From NCBI RefSeq assembly GCF_018448885.1, contig NZ_RCWB01000003.1:152994-216993 (forward strand): a stretch of 64,000 bases of DNA. Direction: 5' to 3'. The stretch comes from Photorhabdus caribbeanensis (lineage in GTDB: Bacteria > Pseudomonadota > Gammaproteobacteria > Enterobacterales > Enterobacteriaceae). The notes beneath the pieces were generated by a model. The model had not been told where the DNA came from and ran no database searches. It worked only from the letters and a program-made list of their open reading frames with translations. This document shows, piece after piece, positions 1 to 8,458 of this stretch (positions are counted from its first letter, which is position 1; each line of letters starts with the position of its first letter). Both the position numbers and the translations under genes were made by a program.

Positions 1-453
1 AGGGCTGTATTGGGGCACCTTCACGCCATAATAACTATAATCCTGCAATGGATCGGTGGAACGCAGGACCTCATCCTCTTCGAGCTTGATCATAACCTCA
101 CTGGTCATCAGCTTAGTCAGCGAGGCAATACGAATGATTGAATCAGGCTTGGGACGGATGCCGTTTCCTGGACGAGTTTCACCGAAACTGCGGTAAACCG
201 CTTGATTATTATCAATCACCACCATCGCCATACCTTGCGCATTGCTGCTGTTGAAAATATCCTGTGCATACTGATCAACCAACTGTGAAGCCAGCTTTTT
301 AGTTCTCGCATTTCCTTCGAACACTTCCCATTTCAATGGTTGTTTCTTCGGTTGCAGAAACTTTGCTGAATATATTTTATTTGAAGAAGAACAGGCTGTA
401 AGAGCCAACATCATGGCAGAAATGGAGAAGATCTTAAAAAACTGTTTATTCAT
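1..453 (-). CDS. ampH: AmpH-type D-Ala-D-Ala carboxypeptidase/endopeptidase, N-terminal 151 residues (runs off left edge)
   Basis: The gene reads leftwards from ATG at 453 and leaves the window, so only the first 151 codons are seen. The protein belongs to the class C beta-lactamase-like penicillin-binding proteins that trim peptidoglycan peptides in the periplasm. Residues 72-118 match E. coli AmpH closely from memory, including the active-site SxxK tetrad SLTK at 111-114 with the catalytic serine at 111. The N-terminus differs from E. coli AmpH: it has a hydrophobic stretch ending in a lipobox-like LTAC with cysteine 21, followed by serines, which suggests a lipoprotein anchored in the outer membrane. 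The second and third active-site motifs lie outside the window. It sits next to a small membrane protein gene in the same orientation. The family is sure; lipidation is inferred. Confidence 0.88.
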   Translation of the reverse strand, partial: MNKQFFKIFSISAMMLALTACSSSNKIYSAKFLQPKKQPLKWEVFEGNARTKKLASQLVDQYAQDIFNSSNAQGMAMVVIDNNQAVYRSFGETRPGNGIRPKPDSIIRIASLTKLMTSEVMIKLEEDEVLRSTDPLQDYSYYGVKVPQYSP

Positions 454-518
454 TTTGAATTGACCAATCAGGCATATTTCCAGTGAATTCACAAACAGGA
501 TAAAGATAGCAAAAGCGG

Positions 519-611
519 CTATTTATTCTTTTTAAACAATGCCATCAACGCACCAATGACAATGCCCAAAAAGATCCCAGCGCCAATCCAGCTAATAATC
601 GTCATAACCAT
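519..611 (-). CDS. Small single-span membrane protein, 30 aa
   Basis: A 30-codon frame runs from ATG at 611 to TAG at 519. It has a good ribosome binding site (GAGGTAA) just before the start. The peptide begins MVMTIISWIGAG, has one hydrophobic glycine-rich helix of about 20 residues, and ends in the basic tail FKKNK, which predicts a single membrane span with the positive end in the cytoplasm. It lies 66 bp upstream of ampH in the same direction and could share its transcript. I do not recognise a named family. The ribosome binding site, the clean transmembrane pattern and the basic tail support a real gene, but no function can be given. Confidence 0.55.
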   Translation of the reverse strand: MVMTIISWIGAGIFLGIVIGALMALFKKNK

Positions 612-885
612 TTACCTCATAGTGAACTACCATGCTGAGATTATATAAGGTGATTATAGGTTGTCTATCAGCGTCAGGTGGTTCAGCTAACTATGATTGT
701 AAAAATTGTCTCGGGGGGAGTTGTTTTTGCTCTGGTTTGTAGAGAAGGAGCTATTTCAGGTGGAAAAGATATTGCTGTGTGTGTTTATTTAGAGCTTTTA
801 TGTTCAGTAATTGAACATACATTTGTGTTGAGAGATGGGTTTGATCTTTTTTTCAACACTTAAACCAAAGTTAGAAGGATAACAG
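612..885. other. Intergenic, no supported gene
   Basis: Spacer between the small membrane protein and the leuX promoter. A 61-codon open frame on the plus strand (678-863) has no convincing ribosome binding site and no recognisable protein pattern, so I do not call it. Confidence 0.5.
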
Positions 886-913
886 TTGCTAACAGATCGC
901 TGACAGGTATAAT
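886..913 (+). promoter_or_regulatory. leuX promoter (-35/-10)
   Basis: TTGCTA at 886-891 and a perfect TATAAT at 908-913 are separated by 16 bp. They are followed by a G+C-rich discriminator (ggccctcg), typical of stringently controlled stable-RNA promoters. Transcription would begin about 20 nt before the mature tRNA. Confidence 0.8.
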
Positions 914-942
914 GGCCCTCGTTTTCCGCATACTACTTCAGT

Positions 943-1027
943 GCCGAAGTGGCGAAATCGGTAGACGCAGTTGATTCAAAATCAACCGCCTTCGGGTGTG
1001 CCGGTTCGAGTCCGGCCTTCGGCACCA
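943..1027 (+). tRNA. leuX: tRNA-Leu (anticodon CAA)
   Basis: An 85-nt class II tRNA with encoded CCA. The acceptor arm GCCGAAG pairs with CTTCGGC. The anticodon stem GTTGA/TCAAC encloses the loop TTCAAAA with anticodon CAA. A variable arm and the T-arm with GTTCGAGTC follow. The sequence is nearly identical, from memory, to E. coli leuX, the well-known integration site of genomic islands, including the K-12 element KpLE2. A phage-type integrase starts 152 bp downstream, so the 3' half of this tRNA doubles as the attachment site. Confidence 0.97.
1007..1020 (+). other. Attachment-site core in the leuX 3' end (left copy)
   Basis: The 14-bp stretch CGAGTCCGGCCTTC in the T-arm/acceptor of leuX recurs with one mismatch at 8312-8325. 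Each copy is followed 130-160 bp later by the start of a P4-type integrase. This is the arrangement expected for an att core of tRNA-targeting integrative elements. Confidence 0.6.
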
Positions 1028-1140
1028 TGACTATGTTCATAGCAGTTCACCAAAGTCCACTTATCCAAGAAAACTCCTTATAAATCAAATAAAATAGTCT
1101 ATCAAGGTCTATTATCGTCCGTTGTAATCCACATATCTGT

Positions 1141-1176
1141 GGGGGCATCTTCCGATTCGATTAATAATGTGCCCCC
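1141..1176. promoter_or_regulatory. Inverted repeat just upstream of the integrase
   Basis: GGGGGCA at 1141-1147 pairs with TGCCCCC at 1170-1176, ending three bases before the integrase ATG. An equivalent repeat precedes the integrase remnant at 8459, so the element is conserved. It could be an operator or an RNA hairpin limiting integrase translation. Confidence 0.5.
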
Positions 1177-1179
1177 AAC

Positions 1180-2259
1180 ATGAAACTCAATGCCAGGCAA
1201 ATAGAGGCAGCAAAGCCAAAAGATAAAGCCTATAAACTCGCTGATGGTGGCGGGTTGTATCTGGAAATTACTCCGAGAGGTTCAAAATACTGGCGTATGA
1301 AATACCGCCGACCTACTGATAAAAAAGAAGACAGGTTAGCATTTGGGGTTTACCCGGTAGTTTCTCTTGCTGATGCCAGAGATAAACGTGATGAGGCTAA
1401 AAAACTGATAGCTAATGATATAGATCCCAAAGCAACACAGAAAGAGACTCAAGCTGAGGCATCAGGCGAATTCAATTTTGAAACTATTGCTAGGAAATGG
1501 CACTCCAGTAATAAGCGGTGGGGTGACTATAACCGGGCGCGTGTACTGCGCAGCCTTGAACAATACATCTTTCCACATATTGGTAAAATTGATATCCGTC
1601 AGTTAAAGACTAGTCATCTATTAGTACCTATCTGAATGGTGGATGATGCAGGAAAGCATGATGTAGCTCAACGGCTCCAACAGCGGGTAACTGCTATCAT
1701 GCGCTATGCCGTACAAAATGACATTATCGACAGTAATCCGGCTATAGATATGGCTGGGGCGCTGACCATGCCTAAAACTAAACATTATCCTGCATTGCCA
1801 TCCAATTGCTTTCCTGAATTATTGGAACGTATAAGTCATTACCGTGGCAGGAAAATTACACGTTTAGCGGTGGTACTGACTTTACTCACTTTTGTGCGTT
1901 CTAGTGAGTTACGTTTTGCACGATGGGATGAAATTGACTTTAATAGTTCAGTGTGGGAGATACCTGGTCAACGAAATCCAATCGAAGGAGTTCGTTATTC
2001 TTACCGTGGCATGAAAATGAAATCAGCCCATATTGTGCCGTTGAGTAATCAGGCAATAGATATCTTACAGCAACTTAAAGAGCTTAGTGGGGACAATGAA
2101 CGGCTTTTTCCCGGCGACCATGATCCTAATAAAGTTATGAGCGAAAATACGGTAAATAATGCATTACGAGTGATGGGATATGATACAAAAACGGAAGTAT
2201 GCGGGCATGGTTTCAGAGCGATGGCTTGTAGCGCTTTAGTTGAATCCGCCTACCAATGA
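1180..2259 (+). pseudogene. P4-type tyrosine integrase, inactivated (in-frame stop, lost C-terminus)
   Basis: Two consecutive open stretches in one frame (1180-1635 and 1636-2259) are separated only by a TGA at 1633-1635. Together they read as a P4-family integrase: an N-terminal DUF4102-type arm-binding domain (KLNARQIEAAKPKDKAYKLADGG...), a core-binding domain, and the start of the catalytic domain with the first arginine in ELRFARW and the H-x-x-R box in CGHGFR. After VESA the homology stops at about 2250, so the segment carrying the nucleophilic tyrosine is missing. Both lesions make the recombinase inactive. The position directly after leuX identifies it as the integrase of the element that used this tRNA. 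An active relative elsewhere in the genome would be needed for excision. Confidence 0.9.
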
Positions 2260-2423
2260 ACCCATGATCTTTCAAATTATAAATCATTTCTAAATATGGG
2301 TTGTAAGAATCAACGGTTTTGAATAATAACAAAAATGCGGTTAATGTTGATGATGACAATGTTATAAAATCAACATATTTTTTTACATAAACAGGGATGG
2401 TTGAAGGGCTAATGGTAAACATC

Positions 2424-2729
2424 CTATACAAAATGAAGCCAAAGACGAGTGGTAAAATAAATAAAAAATGTGGAAGTTATAATCAAAAAAATATCGATTG
2501 TGAAACAGGTGGCTATTATTATTAATGGGAGAACGAAATAAGAAAAATAATGTTTGGTTTGTAACCTTCTGGGAAGGCTTTGCGAAGTTTCCTGCTCAGG
2601 TTTTTTAGGTGTCTGATATGTTAGATCAACATTACAGTGTATTTCGATTCCATCAATAATACCTTTGAGATTTACATCACCTATTTTTTTACTCTCGCCT
2701 TCTGGTATTGCTTTGCTGTTTTCGCTCAT
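2424..2729 (-). CDS. Hypothetical protein with C-terminal membrane segment, 101 aa
   Basis: The start is placed at ATG 2729 because AAGGTAA precedes it at good spacing; an in-frame GTG five codons earlier has no such site. Residues 1-60 are polar with no motif I recognise. Residues from about 65 to 95 are very hydrophobic and would form one or two membrane helices. A second hydrophobic frame (to 2213) begins at 2431 and overlaps its end by 8 bp. That frame reads into the broken integrase and may be a second small gene or a frameshifted continuation. The gene lies between the truncated integrase and the methylase/SMC operon and is probably cargo of the island. Function unknown. Confidence 0.45.
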   Translation of the reverse strand: MSENSKAIPEGESKKIGDVNLKGIIDGIEIHCNVDLTYQTPKKPEQETSQSLPRRLQTKHYFSYFVLPLIIIATCFTIDIFLIITSTFFIYFTTRLWLHFV

Positions 2730-2868
2730 TACATTTACCTTCACTTTGATAAGATCAGAACGGTTGGTAACATTCTATTCATTTTTAAAACAAGGAGACA
2801 GCATAACTTGAATGTTTTTTTAACGTTTCCTATGAATTTTGTTTTACCTTTTCAGACCAAAGGAAGGA

Positions 2869-2919
2869 AAAGCAAGGCAACTCAGAGAAGCGGAGCTTCG
2901 ATGAGTTAGCCCTTGCTTT
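2869..2919. other. Long near-perfect hairpin (51 nt)
   Basis: The left arm AAAGCAAGG-CAACTCA pairs with TGAGTTAG-CCCTTGCTTT with a two-base interruption. Inside it, GAAGC-GGA-GCTTC forms a second stem, so almost the whole stretch folds on itself. It has no T-run of its own but is followed 25 bp later by a terminator-like hairpin on the plus strand. It could be part of a small structured RNA, a cruciform site, or a relic of an element end. Confidence 0.5.
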
Positions 2920-2943
2920 GACATTTGTTGCTAAGAAATTTTA

Positions 2944-2972
2944 AGCCACTCCCTTGTCAAAAGTGGCTTTTT
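2944..2972 (+). terminator. Rho-independent terminator-like hairpin
   Basis: AGCCACT (2944-2950) pairs with AGTGGCT (2962-2968) and is followed by a T-run to 2972 on the plus strand. It begins 33 bp beyond the stop of the nuclease gene (3005), so it may also end the minus-strand operon, where the trailing sequence is taaaattt. Confidence 0.6.
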
Positions 2973-3004
2973 GTAAACGTGAAAATTAATTTTTATAAAA
3001 GTAA

Positions 3005-4111
3005 TTATAAACTTGAATATCTCGGTCTTAGATAGAAGCGATAAGGTTTATTAAAATAATCTAATTCATAGTATTCTAGATTATAATCAATATCATGATT
3101 TTCGTAGAAGAAAGCATCATCCTTACTGACCTGTGTTTCTGGATCTATAAGATTTTTTCTTCTTGCATCAAAAACTACCAAGTAGGCTTGAGGTAATCTT
3201 TCAGGACTACTAGTGAACTCGTTATCTATGTACTCAATTAATTGTTTAGCACCTTCTCGTGCCCTGTTTTCGTCATAGGTAGTATAAGGTTTATTAGGAT
3301 TCTTTGGTGCGATTTTTAAAGAAGTACCAAGCCATTTTATTTCAATAAGAGCGGTTGCTTTACTGTGAAACCATGAAATTTTTATATCTACGGGTTTTGT
3401 ATCATCTGTATTTTGTTCTGCCCTAATATCAGCATCTTTTAATGTCATATTCAAAGCCTGAACGAGAGAGTTACGCATGATATGCTCTGGTTTGTTGGTT
3501 AAAAATAACCTTGCACCAGCAACTCCATTGTGCCAAATGGATTGAAGAATTTTACATGTTGTCTCTCTCGCCATTTTGATATAGTACGTTTTCAAAGCAT
3601 CATCTAATGAATGGTAAGTTGGCGCACAAAAGTTGCTTGTTATCATTGGTGAAAGAGGAACTACTTCATCAGTAAAGGAGCCAATGTAAAAATGCTCTTT
3701 TTTATTATTGAGGCTATAAAATATATAATTTTTACGCAATGTTTCGTCATTGTGTAAATAGTTATTTTCAGTTATTGATAAAGCACAGGTTCCATCATCT
3801 AAAACTTCAAAAGATATACATTTGTCTGTTCGTGATGATATTATTGTATGTATGTTTTCAAAACCATAAATAAGTGTGAAATTCCCTTTTTGGAATATCA
3901 TTTCTTTATTGTCAAAGTTTTCAACTTTAATGCAAAACATTAAATTAAAGCTTACACTTTCTGCTGGGAAATGTTGATAAAATATCTTTATCCTGTCCAT
4001 TAAAAAAGAAAGTTTATCAGTGCCGTTCTTACCAAAGACTTGATTTGCATGAAGTGTTGGACTACTTGCAATTAAGTCACGAATTCTTCCAAGGTCTGCA
4101 TTGATAAACAT
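3005..4111 (-). CDS. PD-(D/E)xK nuclease-like protein, last gene of the methylase/SMC operon
   Basis: 368 residues. The C-terminal part has a PD-(D/E)xK-like core: a helix with RNSLVQAL at about 213-220, aspartate 242 in KPVDIKIS, and a hydrophobic strand ending in E257-x-K259 (ALIEIKW), followed by a helix around 287-297. This fits the metal-binding D...ExK pattern of restriction-type nucleases. The first 190 residues show no family I recognise. AAGGA lies 8 nt before the ATG, and the gene starts 4 bp after the previous stop, so translation is coupled with it. In ABC-3C/Lamassu-like systems the third component is typically such an effector nuclease, held in check by the SMC partner. That role is inferred. 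Invasion-triggered DNA cutting or self-targeting is the likely outcome. Confidence 0.65.
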   Translation of the reverse strand: MFINADLGRIRDLIASSPTLHANQVFGKNGTDKLSFLMDRIKIFYQHFPAESVSFNLMFCIKVENFDNKEMIFQKGNFTLIYGFENIHTIISSRTDKCISFEVLDDGTCALSITENNYLHNDETLRKNYIFYSLNNKKEHFYIGSFTDEVVPLSPMITSNFCAPTYHSLDDALKTYYIKMARETTCKILQSIWHNGVAGARLFLTNKPEHIMRNSLVQALNMTLKDADIRAEQNTDDTKPVDIKISWFHSKATALIEIKWLGTSLKIAPKNPNKPYTTYDENRAREGAKQLIEYIDNEFTSSPERLPQAYLVVFDARRKNLIDPETQVSKDDAFFYENHDIDYNLEYYELDYFNKPYRFYLRPRYSSL

Positions 4112-4115
4112 AAAC

Positions 4116-4715
4116 TTATCCTTCAGTTCTCATAACACGGGCAGATAACCAAATTACAGCAGGTGATAATAAATCTTTATTTTCTTTCCCAATCATTTTT
4201 GATATGACATCATATTCGTCATATAAAATATCTATGTTGTCTTCATCATCCAGCAATGGAGCCGCTTGAGCCAGGCTCGTGCTTAAAAACATGCCCGGAG
4301 AATTTTTTATTGCATTTCTGATTGCACCCGATGGTATATTGAGTCCACATTGTAATGCTGTACTGATTAGTTCTCTTCTATTTGCTAAAGATTTGTCATG
4401 AGAGAAGTTATTAAGTTCAGTGGTTATAATATCTTTATTTGGATGAAACAAACCATTATCATCGCTATAAATAAATCCTCTATTCAATAAAAAATCTATG
4501 GCGTGCTGCAATTCGTTAGAAAAAGGGAATCCATATTCTGTTACGGTATATTTATAACCCCAACTACTTATTGACTCACCCTTGAATAAAGCCAAGACAC
4601 ATGATAGATAAGAAAAAAGATGATACTCTACAAAAGATATAGGGCGTAGTGATGCCGGCATTTCATCCATTATAATAAGTGAATCAAAGTATGCAGACGG
4701 TAGTATTTGTTTCAT
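4116..4715 (-). CDS. Small middle component of the SMC operon (LmuC/ABC-3C MC-like)
   Basis: 199 residues from ATG 4715, chosen over a GTG at 4721 because GGAG sits five bases before the ATG. The start is two bases from the stop of the SMC gene. The sequence is mostly helical, with no catalytic motif. A middle stretch (about 60-100) looks like a winged-helix fold (EYGFPFSNELQHAIDFLLNRGFI). Small helical proteins encoded between an SMC-like ATPase and an effector are known as the middle component of ABC-3C systems or LmuC in Lamassu, where they bridge ATPase and effector. I base the assignment on size, position and the identity of the neighbours, not on recognised sequence similarity. Confidence 0.5.
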   Translation of the reverse strand: MKQILPSAYFDSLIIMDEMPASLRPISFVEYHLFSYLSCVLALFKGESISSWGYKYTVTEYGFPFSNELQHAIDFLLNRGFIYSDDNGLFHPNKDIITTELNNFSHDKSLANRRELISTALQCGLNIPSGAIRNAIKNSPGMFLSTSLAQAAPLLDDEDNIDILYDEYDVISKMIGKENKDLLSPAVIWLSARVMRTEG

Positions 4716-4717
4716 GA

Positions 4718-6706
4718 TCACTCCATGGCTTCTTCAATATCGTTATAGGCTCTGGTGAACAAACCCTCCTCACTTTTCTGAACTTCTGTAAGGTTCGTCC
4801 ATTCTGTCATTTTTACTATTTGCATACCTTGTTTTTTTTGCAGATTAGCAAGTCTTAATACAAGATACGAACTTCTTAGATTTGCAGTCATAAGTATGAA
4901 GTTGTTTTGTTTCGCATATTTAGAAAACATCGAACCTGCTCTTGCTTCATATGCTATATCTAAAGAACCTTCAGGAGTATCAATAAGTAGTGTAGCCGAA
5001 CCATTGCACATGAATTCAGTTATTGCCATTCTTAATGCAATATCAATAAAAAATCTCTGACTTTCTGATAATTTATCTGAAGTAGTTCTTAGCTTCTTAT
5101 TCATATGTAGCGTCAGACCAAATCCGGATTTTGTCTTCGGCTTATGGTGTTCTAAAACTACATCTACTGGCATTCCAATGAATTCTTCTGCTAATTCTCT
5201 AAATCTTAGAACAAAAGATTCTGCGTATATAGAATAATTTACCTTCAACTCTTTTTCATATTTTCTTAATTGCTCTCGGAGTTCATCTCGTTTTTTATAG
5301 AAGGCCAAACTGTTTTTATTAAATTTTTCTTTCTGTGCTTCAAGTTCTTTTATTTCCTGAGTGAAATAATTAGGATTTGGTGTACTCCCTAAAAGAATTG
5401 TGCTTCTATTGTCATTTTCGAATGAATCAAGCTCTCCTTGTGCTGCTTGTTCATTAGCTTCAGCAATATTTAACTCAGAAATTACCCGGTCTAAAGCTTG
5501 ATAAGTTATCTCAAGCTTTTCTTTAATGTCTGCTCTTTCTATATCGATATTTTTGATTTTTTGAAGTGCGAGTTTATCTGCATCAGAATCATCAATTACT
5601 TTCGATAAGCATAATGGACATTTATTTTTGGATATTATGTCTTCCAGATGTTGAGAAATATCATTTGATTCAGAATTACATAGAGCACATTTATGATATT
5701 CTATACTTACCTTGATCAACGGATGATATCTCAAGTGGCTCATATTAGACAGACGAGATGAAAACTCCTTTCTATATTCAACCTCTAATGCTGAATATTT
5801 TGAATTTAATTCAGCACATTTTACTTCTAAGTCTTTTTTTTCTAAGTTTATATGAGAGGTTCTGTTTTGTGCATATTTTACATTCTCACAGAGTTTTTTA
5901 TGTCTTTCTAACGTTTGTGCTTGCGATAAACCATCATCACTATGCTTATCCCTCATCGCTGATAATAATTCATCAATTTGACGTGTTATCTGTTTTGCAG
6001 CAAATTTGGCGTTTCGTCCTCTTGAATCCTCTTTTTCCATTTCATTCCGTAGATTTTCAGCTAAAATAGCCACTGATGGATCTGTTCCAAAAGCAATATA
6101 TAATGCATTTGTTAATATATCGTCATTCCAGAGTAATAAATGTCTTGATTCATCAAATACAGATATAAAATGGAAAAGAAAAATATATTGGCTAAAATCC
6201 TTTAATCCTGTCAGTTCGATTATTTTTTGTTGATAAACTGATTCCATTTCATCAGCATTACTGTTGTTTGTATCTAATGCTATATGTTTATTATTTTCGA
6301 GGTCTTCTATCGATAAGTTTGAAACTTTGCCATCAGAAAATAAATGACGTGTTACTTCTATTTTTGTATTGTTACATTCTAGAAGTACGGATACTTTTGC
6401 TCGTTCACGTAAGTTTTCACTTATTCGACCGTTAAAATAATCAGTTGTCCTTGTGTTCTTGGTCGCATTCTTAGCATATTCAGGAGTCGTTGAGAAATTT
6501 TTCTCAGTGAGTGGAATCGCCCCGGTTATACAGTACGTAACAGAGTTAAGGAATGTGGACTTTCCTAATCCATTAGCACCGATTAGGCAATAAACATTTT
6601 TATTGACTTCCGTTATAATATTTGGATTGCTTGTATATAAATCAAAATCGTATAGTCTAACTTGTCTAATTATAGGTAAGGTGATCTTATTTCTTCCGGT
6701 GGTCAT
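4718..6706 (-). CDS. SMC/Rad50-like ATPase with zinc hook
   Basis: 662 residues. The N-terminal half of the ATPase has Walker A GANGLGKST at 43-51. Two coiled-coil arms (about 240-330 and 385-490) flank a tip with two CxxC pairs, CALC at 340-343 and CPLC at 363-366, which is a zinc hook as in Rad50. The C-terminal half has a signature-like LSESQ at 546-550, Walker B TLLIDTPE at 572-579 and the D-loop GSLD. The arms are short compared with true SMC or SbcC proteins, as is usual for defence ATPases (LmuB of Lamassu, ABC-3C ATPases). It would dimerise through head and hook, sense foreign DNA, and control the nuclease encoded two genes downstream. It starts 4 bp after the methylase stop. The fold is sure; the immune role is inferred from the operon. 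Confidence 0.82.
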   Translation of the reverse strand: MTTGRNKITLPIIRQVRLYDFDLYTSNPNIITEVNKNVYCLIGANGLGKSTFLNSVTYCITGAIPLTEKNFSTTPEYAKNATKNTRTTDYFNGRISENLRERAKVSVLLECNNTKIEVTRHLFSDGKVSNLSIEDLENNKHIALDTNNSNADEMESVYQQKIIELTGLKDFSQYIFLFHFISVFDESRHLLLWNDDILTNALYIAFGTDPSVAILAENLRNEMEKEDSRGRNAKFAAKQITRQIDELLSAMRDKHSDDGLSQAQTLERHKKLCENVKYAQNRTSHINLEKKDLEVKCAELNSKYSALEVEYRKEFSSRLSNMSHLRYHPLIKVSIEYHKCALCNSESNDISQHLEDIISKNKCPLCLSKVIDDSDADKLALQKIKNIDIERADIKEKLEITYQALDRVISELNIAEANEQAAQGELDSFENDNRSTILLGSTPNPNYFTQEIKELEAQKEKFNKNSLAFYKKRDELREQLRKYEKELKVNYSIYAESFVLRFRELAEEFIGMPVDVVLEHHKPKTKSGFGLTLHMNKKLRTTSDKLSESQRFFIDIALRMAITEFMCNGSATLLIDTPEGSLDIAYEARAGSMFSKYAKQNNFILMTANLRSSYLVLRLANLQKKQGMQIVKMTEWTNLTEVQKSEEGLFTRAYNDIEEAME

Positions 6707-6710
6707 GATT

Positions 6711-8063
6711 TTACCTTATTTTCTTGAAAACTAAACAATGTTCAGATAGTTCAAATTTACCGCCATGCTGGGAACTACTCCTCATTGAACGTATCTCTCC
6801 TTTTTCTTGGAGAATAAAACCAAGAGGTACTAAGATTTCTTCAAGTATGACACCAACGTCAATATGAACACCTGCATATTGGCTATCACCTATAGCTACT
6901 ATAGCATGATGATTTATAGGTAATATTCTACTAAACTCTTTAAAAATAGTTTGAAGATCTTCGAAATAATTATAAACCATTTCAGGAATGTTTTTGTTCC
7001 AAAGCTCCTTCCTGGATTTATTTAAATTATCGAATACCTTTATTAAGGTCTTAGAATTTAATTCCATGTCGGCATCGAAATTCCATTTCGCTTGAACATG
7101 AGAACGAAATGTTTGATTCCTTAGTTTTTTGTTGTCAATGTTATTTTTAAGGTAGTCTAACATCCATAACTCAATATTATAGACATCAGTATAATCAAAA
7201 GAATTAGGGTAAGGGGGTGAGAAAATAATAACGTCTGCTTTTTCAATATCTTTTAAAAGCTTTCTTGTATCACCGTTATGAATTAAGTGTGTACTATTAT
7301 TTTGTGTGTAAAATAATTCAATGTCTTCCAGTGCATTATATACTGCCTTGTTCATAGATCTAATTACATCATGCCCTGTTTTAACTCTTGAATCCCAATT
7401 ACGTCTATATCTTCTACCTTTACCATTAACAATAGCATTGCTATTTTCAATAAGAACTGAACCTAATAATACCTTGAATAAACGAGCTTCATCATCCGAC
7501 ATTACTTTCGAACTCCGGAGCAATGCTCTGATAGTAGAATATGTATTTTTATAGAATATGAATCTACCTTTTATCCCCGGTTCTGTAAAAGATAAAGGCA
7601 TACCTGGAGTTAACAAGAAATCATCGGTAATAATTTCTAAATTATTAATTATCTTTTTATACTCCTTCAAAAAACTTTCAGGAGAGACATAATTTAATTT
7701 CACTGAGACTAAGTCTGATAGAAATGGATTAACTTCTGTTCCAATTGAATTGATTCCCATCATTTTGCAGGTGACGGCAGTTGTTCCACTCCCCAAAAAT
7801 GGATCTAAACATGTATTGACTTCATATGGTAATGAGGCTAGGGTGTCAACGACGAACTTTGGAGAAAAGGCTTCCTTAAAGCGGAACCAACGTTGAAATG
7901 GGAGGTTTATTGTCCCTTGGTTGGAAGATGTTGGAGCTTTTTCATTATATTTTGAAAGCCACTTGCTGAAGTTATCGTGTTCACTCTTGGCAATGAACCT
8001 GAAAGAGTTGGTAATAGTTTCATTGATTTCTGACTGCCAGAATGACATATCTCGTATATCCAT
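6711..8063 (-). CDS. DNA methyltransferase (SPPY type, N4-C or N6-A)
   Basis: 450 residues. The S-adenosylmethionine binding motif DPFLGSGTT lies at 87-95 and the catalytic SPPY at 282-285, followed by an aromatic-rich segment. The order motif I then motif IV and the SPP form point to an amino-methyltransferase, probably N4-cytosine, though adenine is possible. A region of about 150 residues between the motifs may hold the target recognition part. The start at 8063 is preceded by GGAAG at a rather long distance; ATG 8048 is an alternative. It is the first gene of a four-gene operon with gaps of 2-4 bp. Linkage to a nuclease suggests it marks self DNA, but linkage to an SMC ATPase is not the classic type II layout. 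The long AT-rich stretch upstream probably holds the promoter. Confidence 0.85.
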   Translation of the reverse strand: MDIRDMSFWQSEINETITNSFRFIAKSEHDNFSKWLSKYNEKAPTSSNQGTINLPFQRWFRFKEAFSPKFVVDTLASLPYEVNTCLDPFLGSGTTAVTCKMMGINSIGTEVNPFLSDLVSVKLNYVSPESFLKEYKKIINNLEIITDDFLLTPGMPLSFTEPGIKGRFIFYKNTYSTIRALLRSSKVMSDDEARLFKVLLGSVLIENSNAIVNGKGRRYRRNWDSRVKTGHDVIRSMNKAVYNALEDIELFYTQNNSTHLIHNGDTRKLLKDIEKADVIIFSPPYPNSFDYTDVYNIELWMLDYLKNNIDNKKLRNQTFRSHVQAKWNFDADMELNSKTLIKVFDNLNKSRKELWNKNIPEMVYNYFEDLQTIFKEFSRILPINHHAIVAIGDSQYAGVHIDVGVILEEILVPLGFILQEKGEIRSMRSSSQHGGKFELSEHCLVFKKIR

Positions 8064-8458
8064 AAATTTATTTTCTTCCTTATATCATATTTTTGCATGA
8101 AAATCAATGAATTATATTTTTTTTATTTTCATTGATAATAAATGTCGATATTTGTAGTAATAAATAAAATTGTACGAAAATAAATTATTCACATAATATC
8201 ATTTTTATAAATGAAAATTTTTTGTTCGATTATCACAAACTTGGACTGATGGTATCTTAATTAATAGGTTTTATTTTAATCCATTAAGATCATAAGGATA
8301 GTTGCGATGTACGAGTCCGGTCTTCTCCATAAACTTCCGTAACTACCTGAAAAAAACAAATTACTTAGTTTTTAAGTCTATAATCGTCCATTCGTATCCG
8401 TTGACATCCATGATATTTGGGGGCAGTTCTTTTCGATAATGAGTTGCCCCCCCAAATT
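8064..8458. other. AT-rich spacer with a degenerate leuX 3'-end copy and conserved pre-integrase leader
   Basis: The part next to the methylase is very AT-rich and likely carries its promoter. At 8312-8325 the sequence CGAGTCCGGTCTTC copies the leuX att core with one mismatch. From about 8376 the leader (gtctataatcgtcc..., then GGGGGCA 8419-8425 against TGCCCCC at 8445-8451) repeats the leader at 1109-1176, which precedes the first integrase. Confidence 0.55.

Noticed and set aside
678..863. 61-codon frame before leuX
   Set aside because: No ribosome binding site and no family resemblance; it lies directly upstream of the tRNA promoter.
2213..2431. 72-codon hydrophobic frame on the minus strand
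   Set aside because: Its 3' half reads into the broken integrase and there is no clear start signal; it may be a frameshifted tail of the neighbouring hypothetical gene, so it is only mentioned there.
2637..2909. 90-codon frame on the plus strand ending in the long hairpin
   Set aside because: Overlaps the better supported minus-strand gene at its start and has no recognisable protein pattern; only the structure at 2869-2919 is reported.
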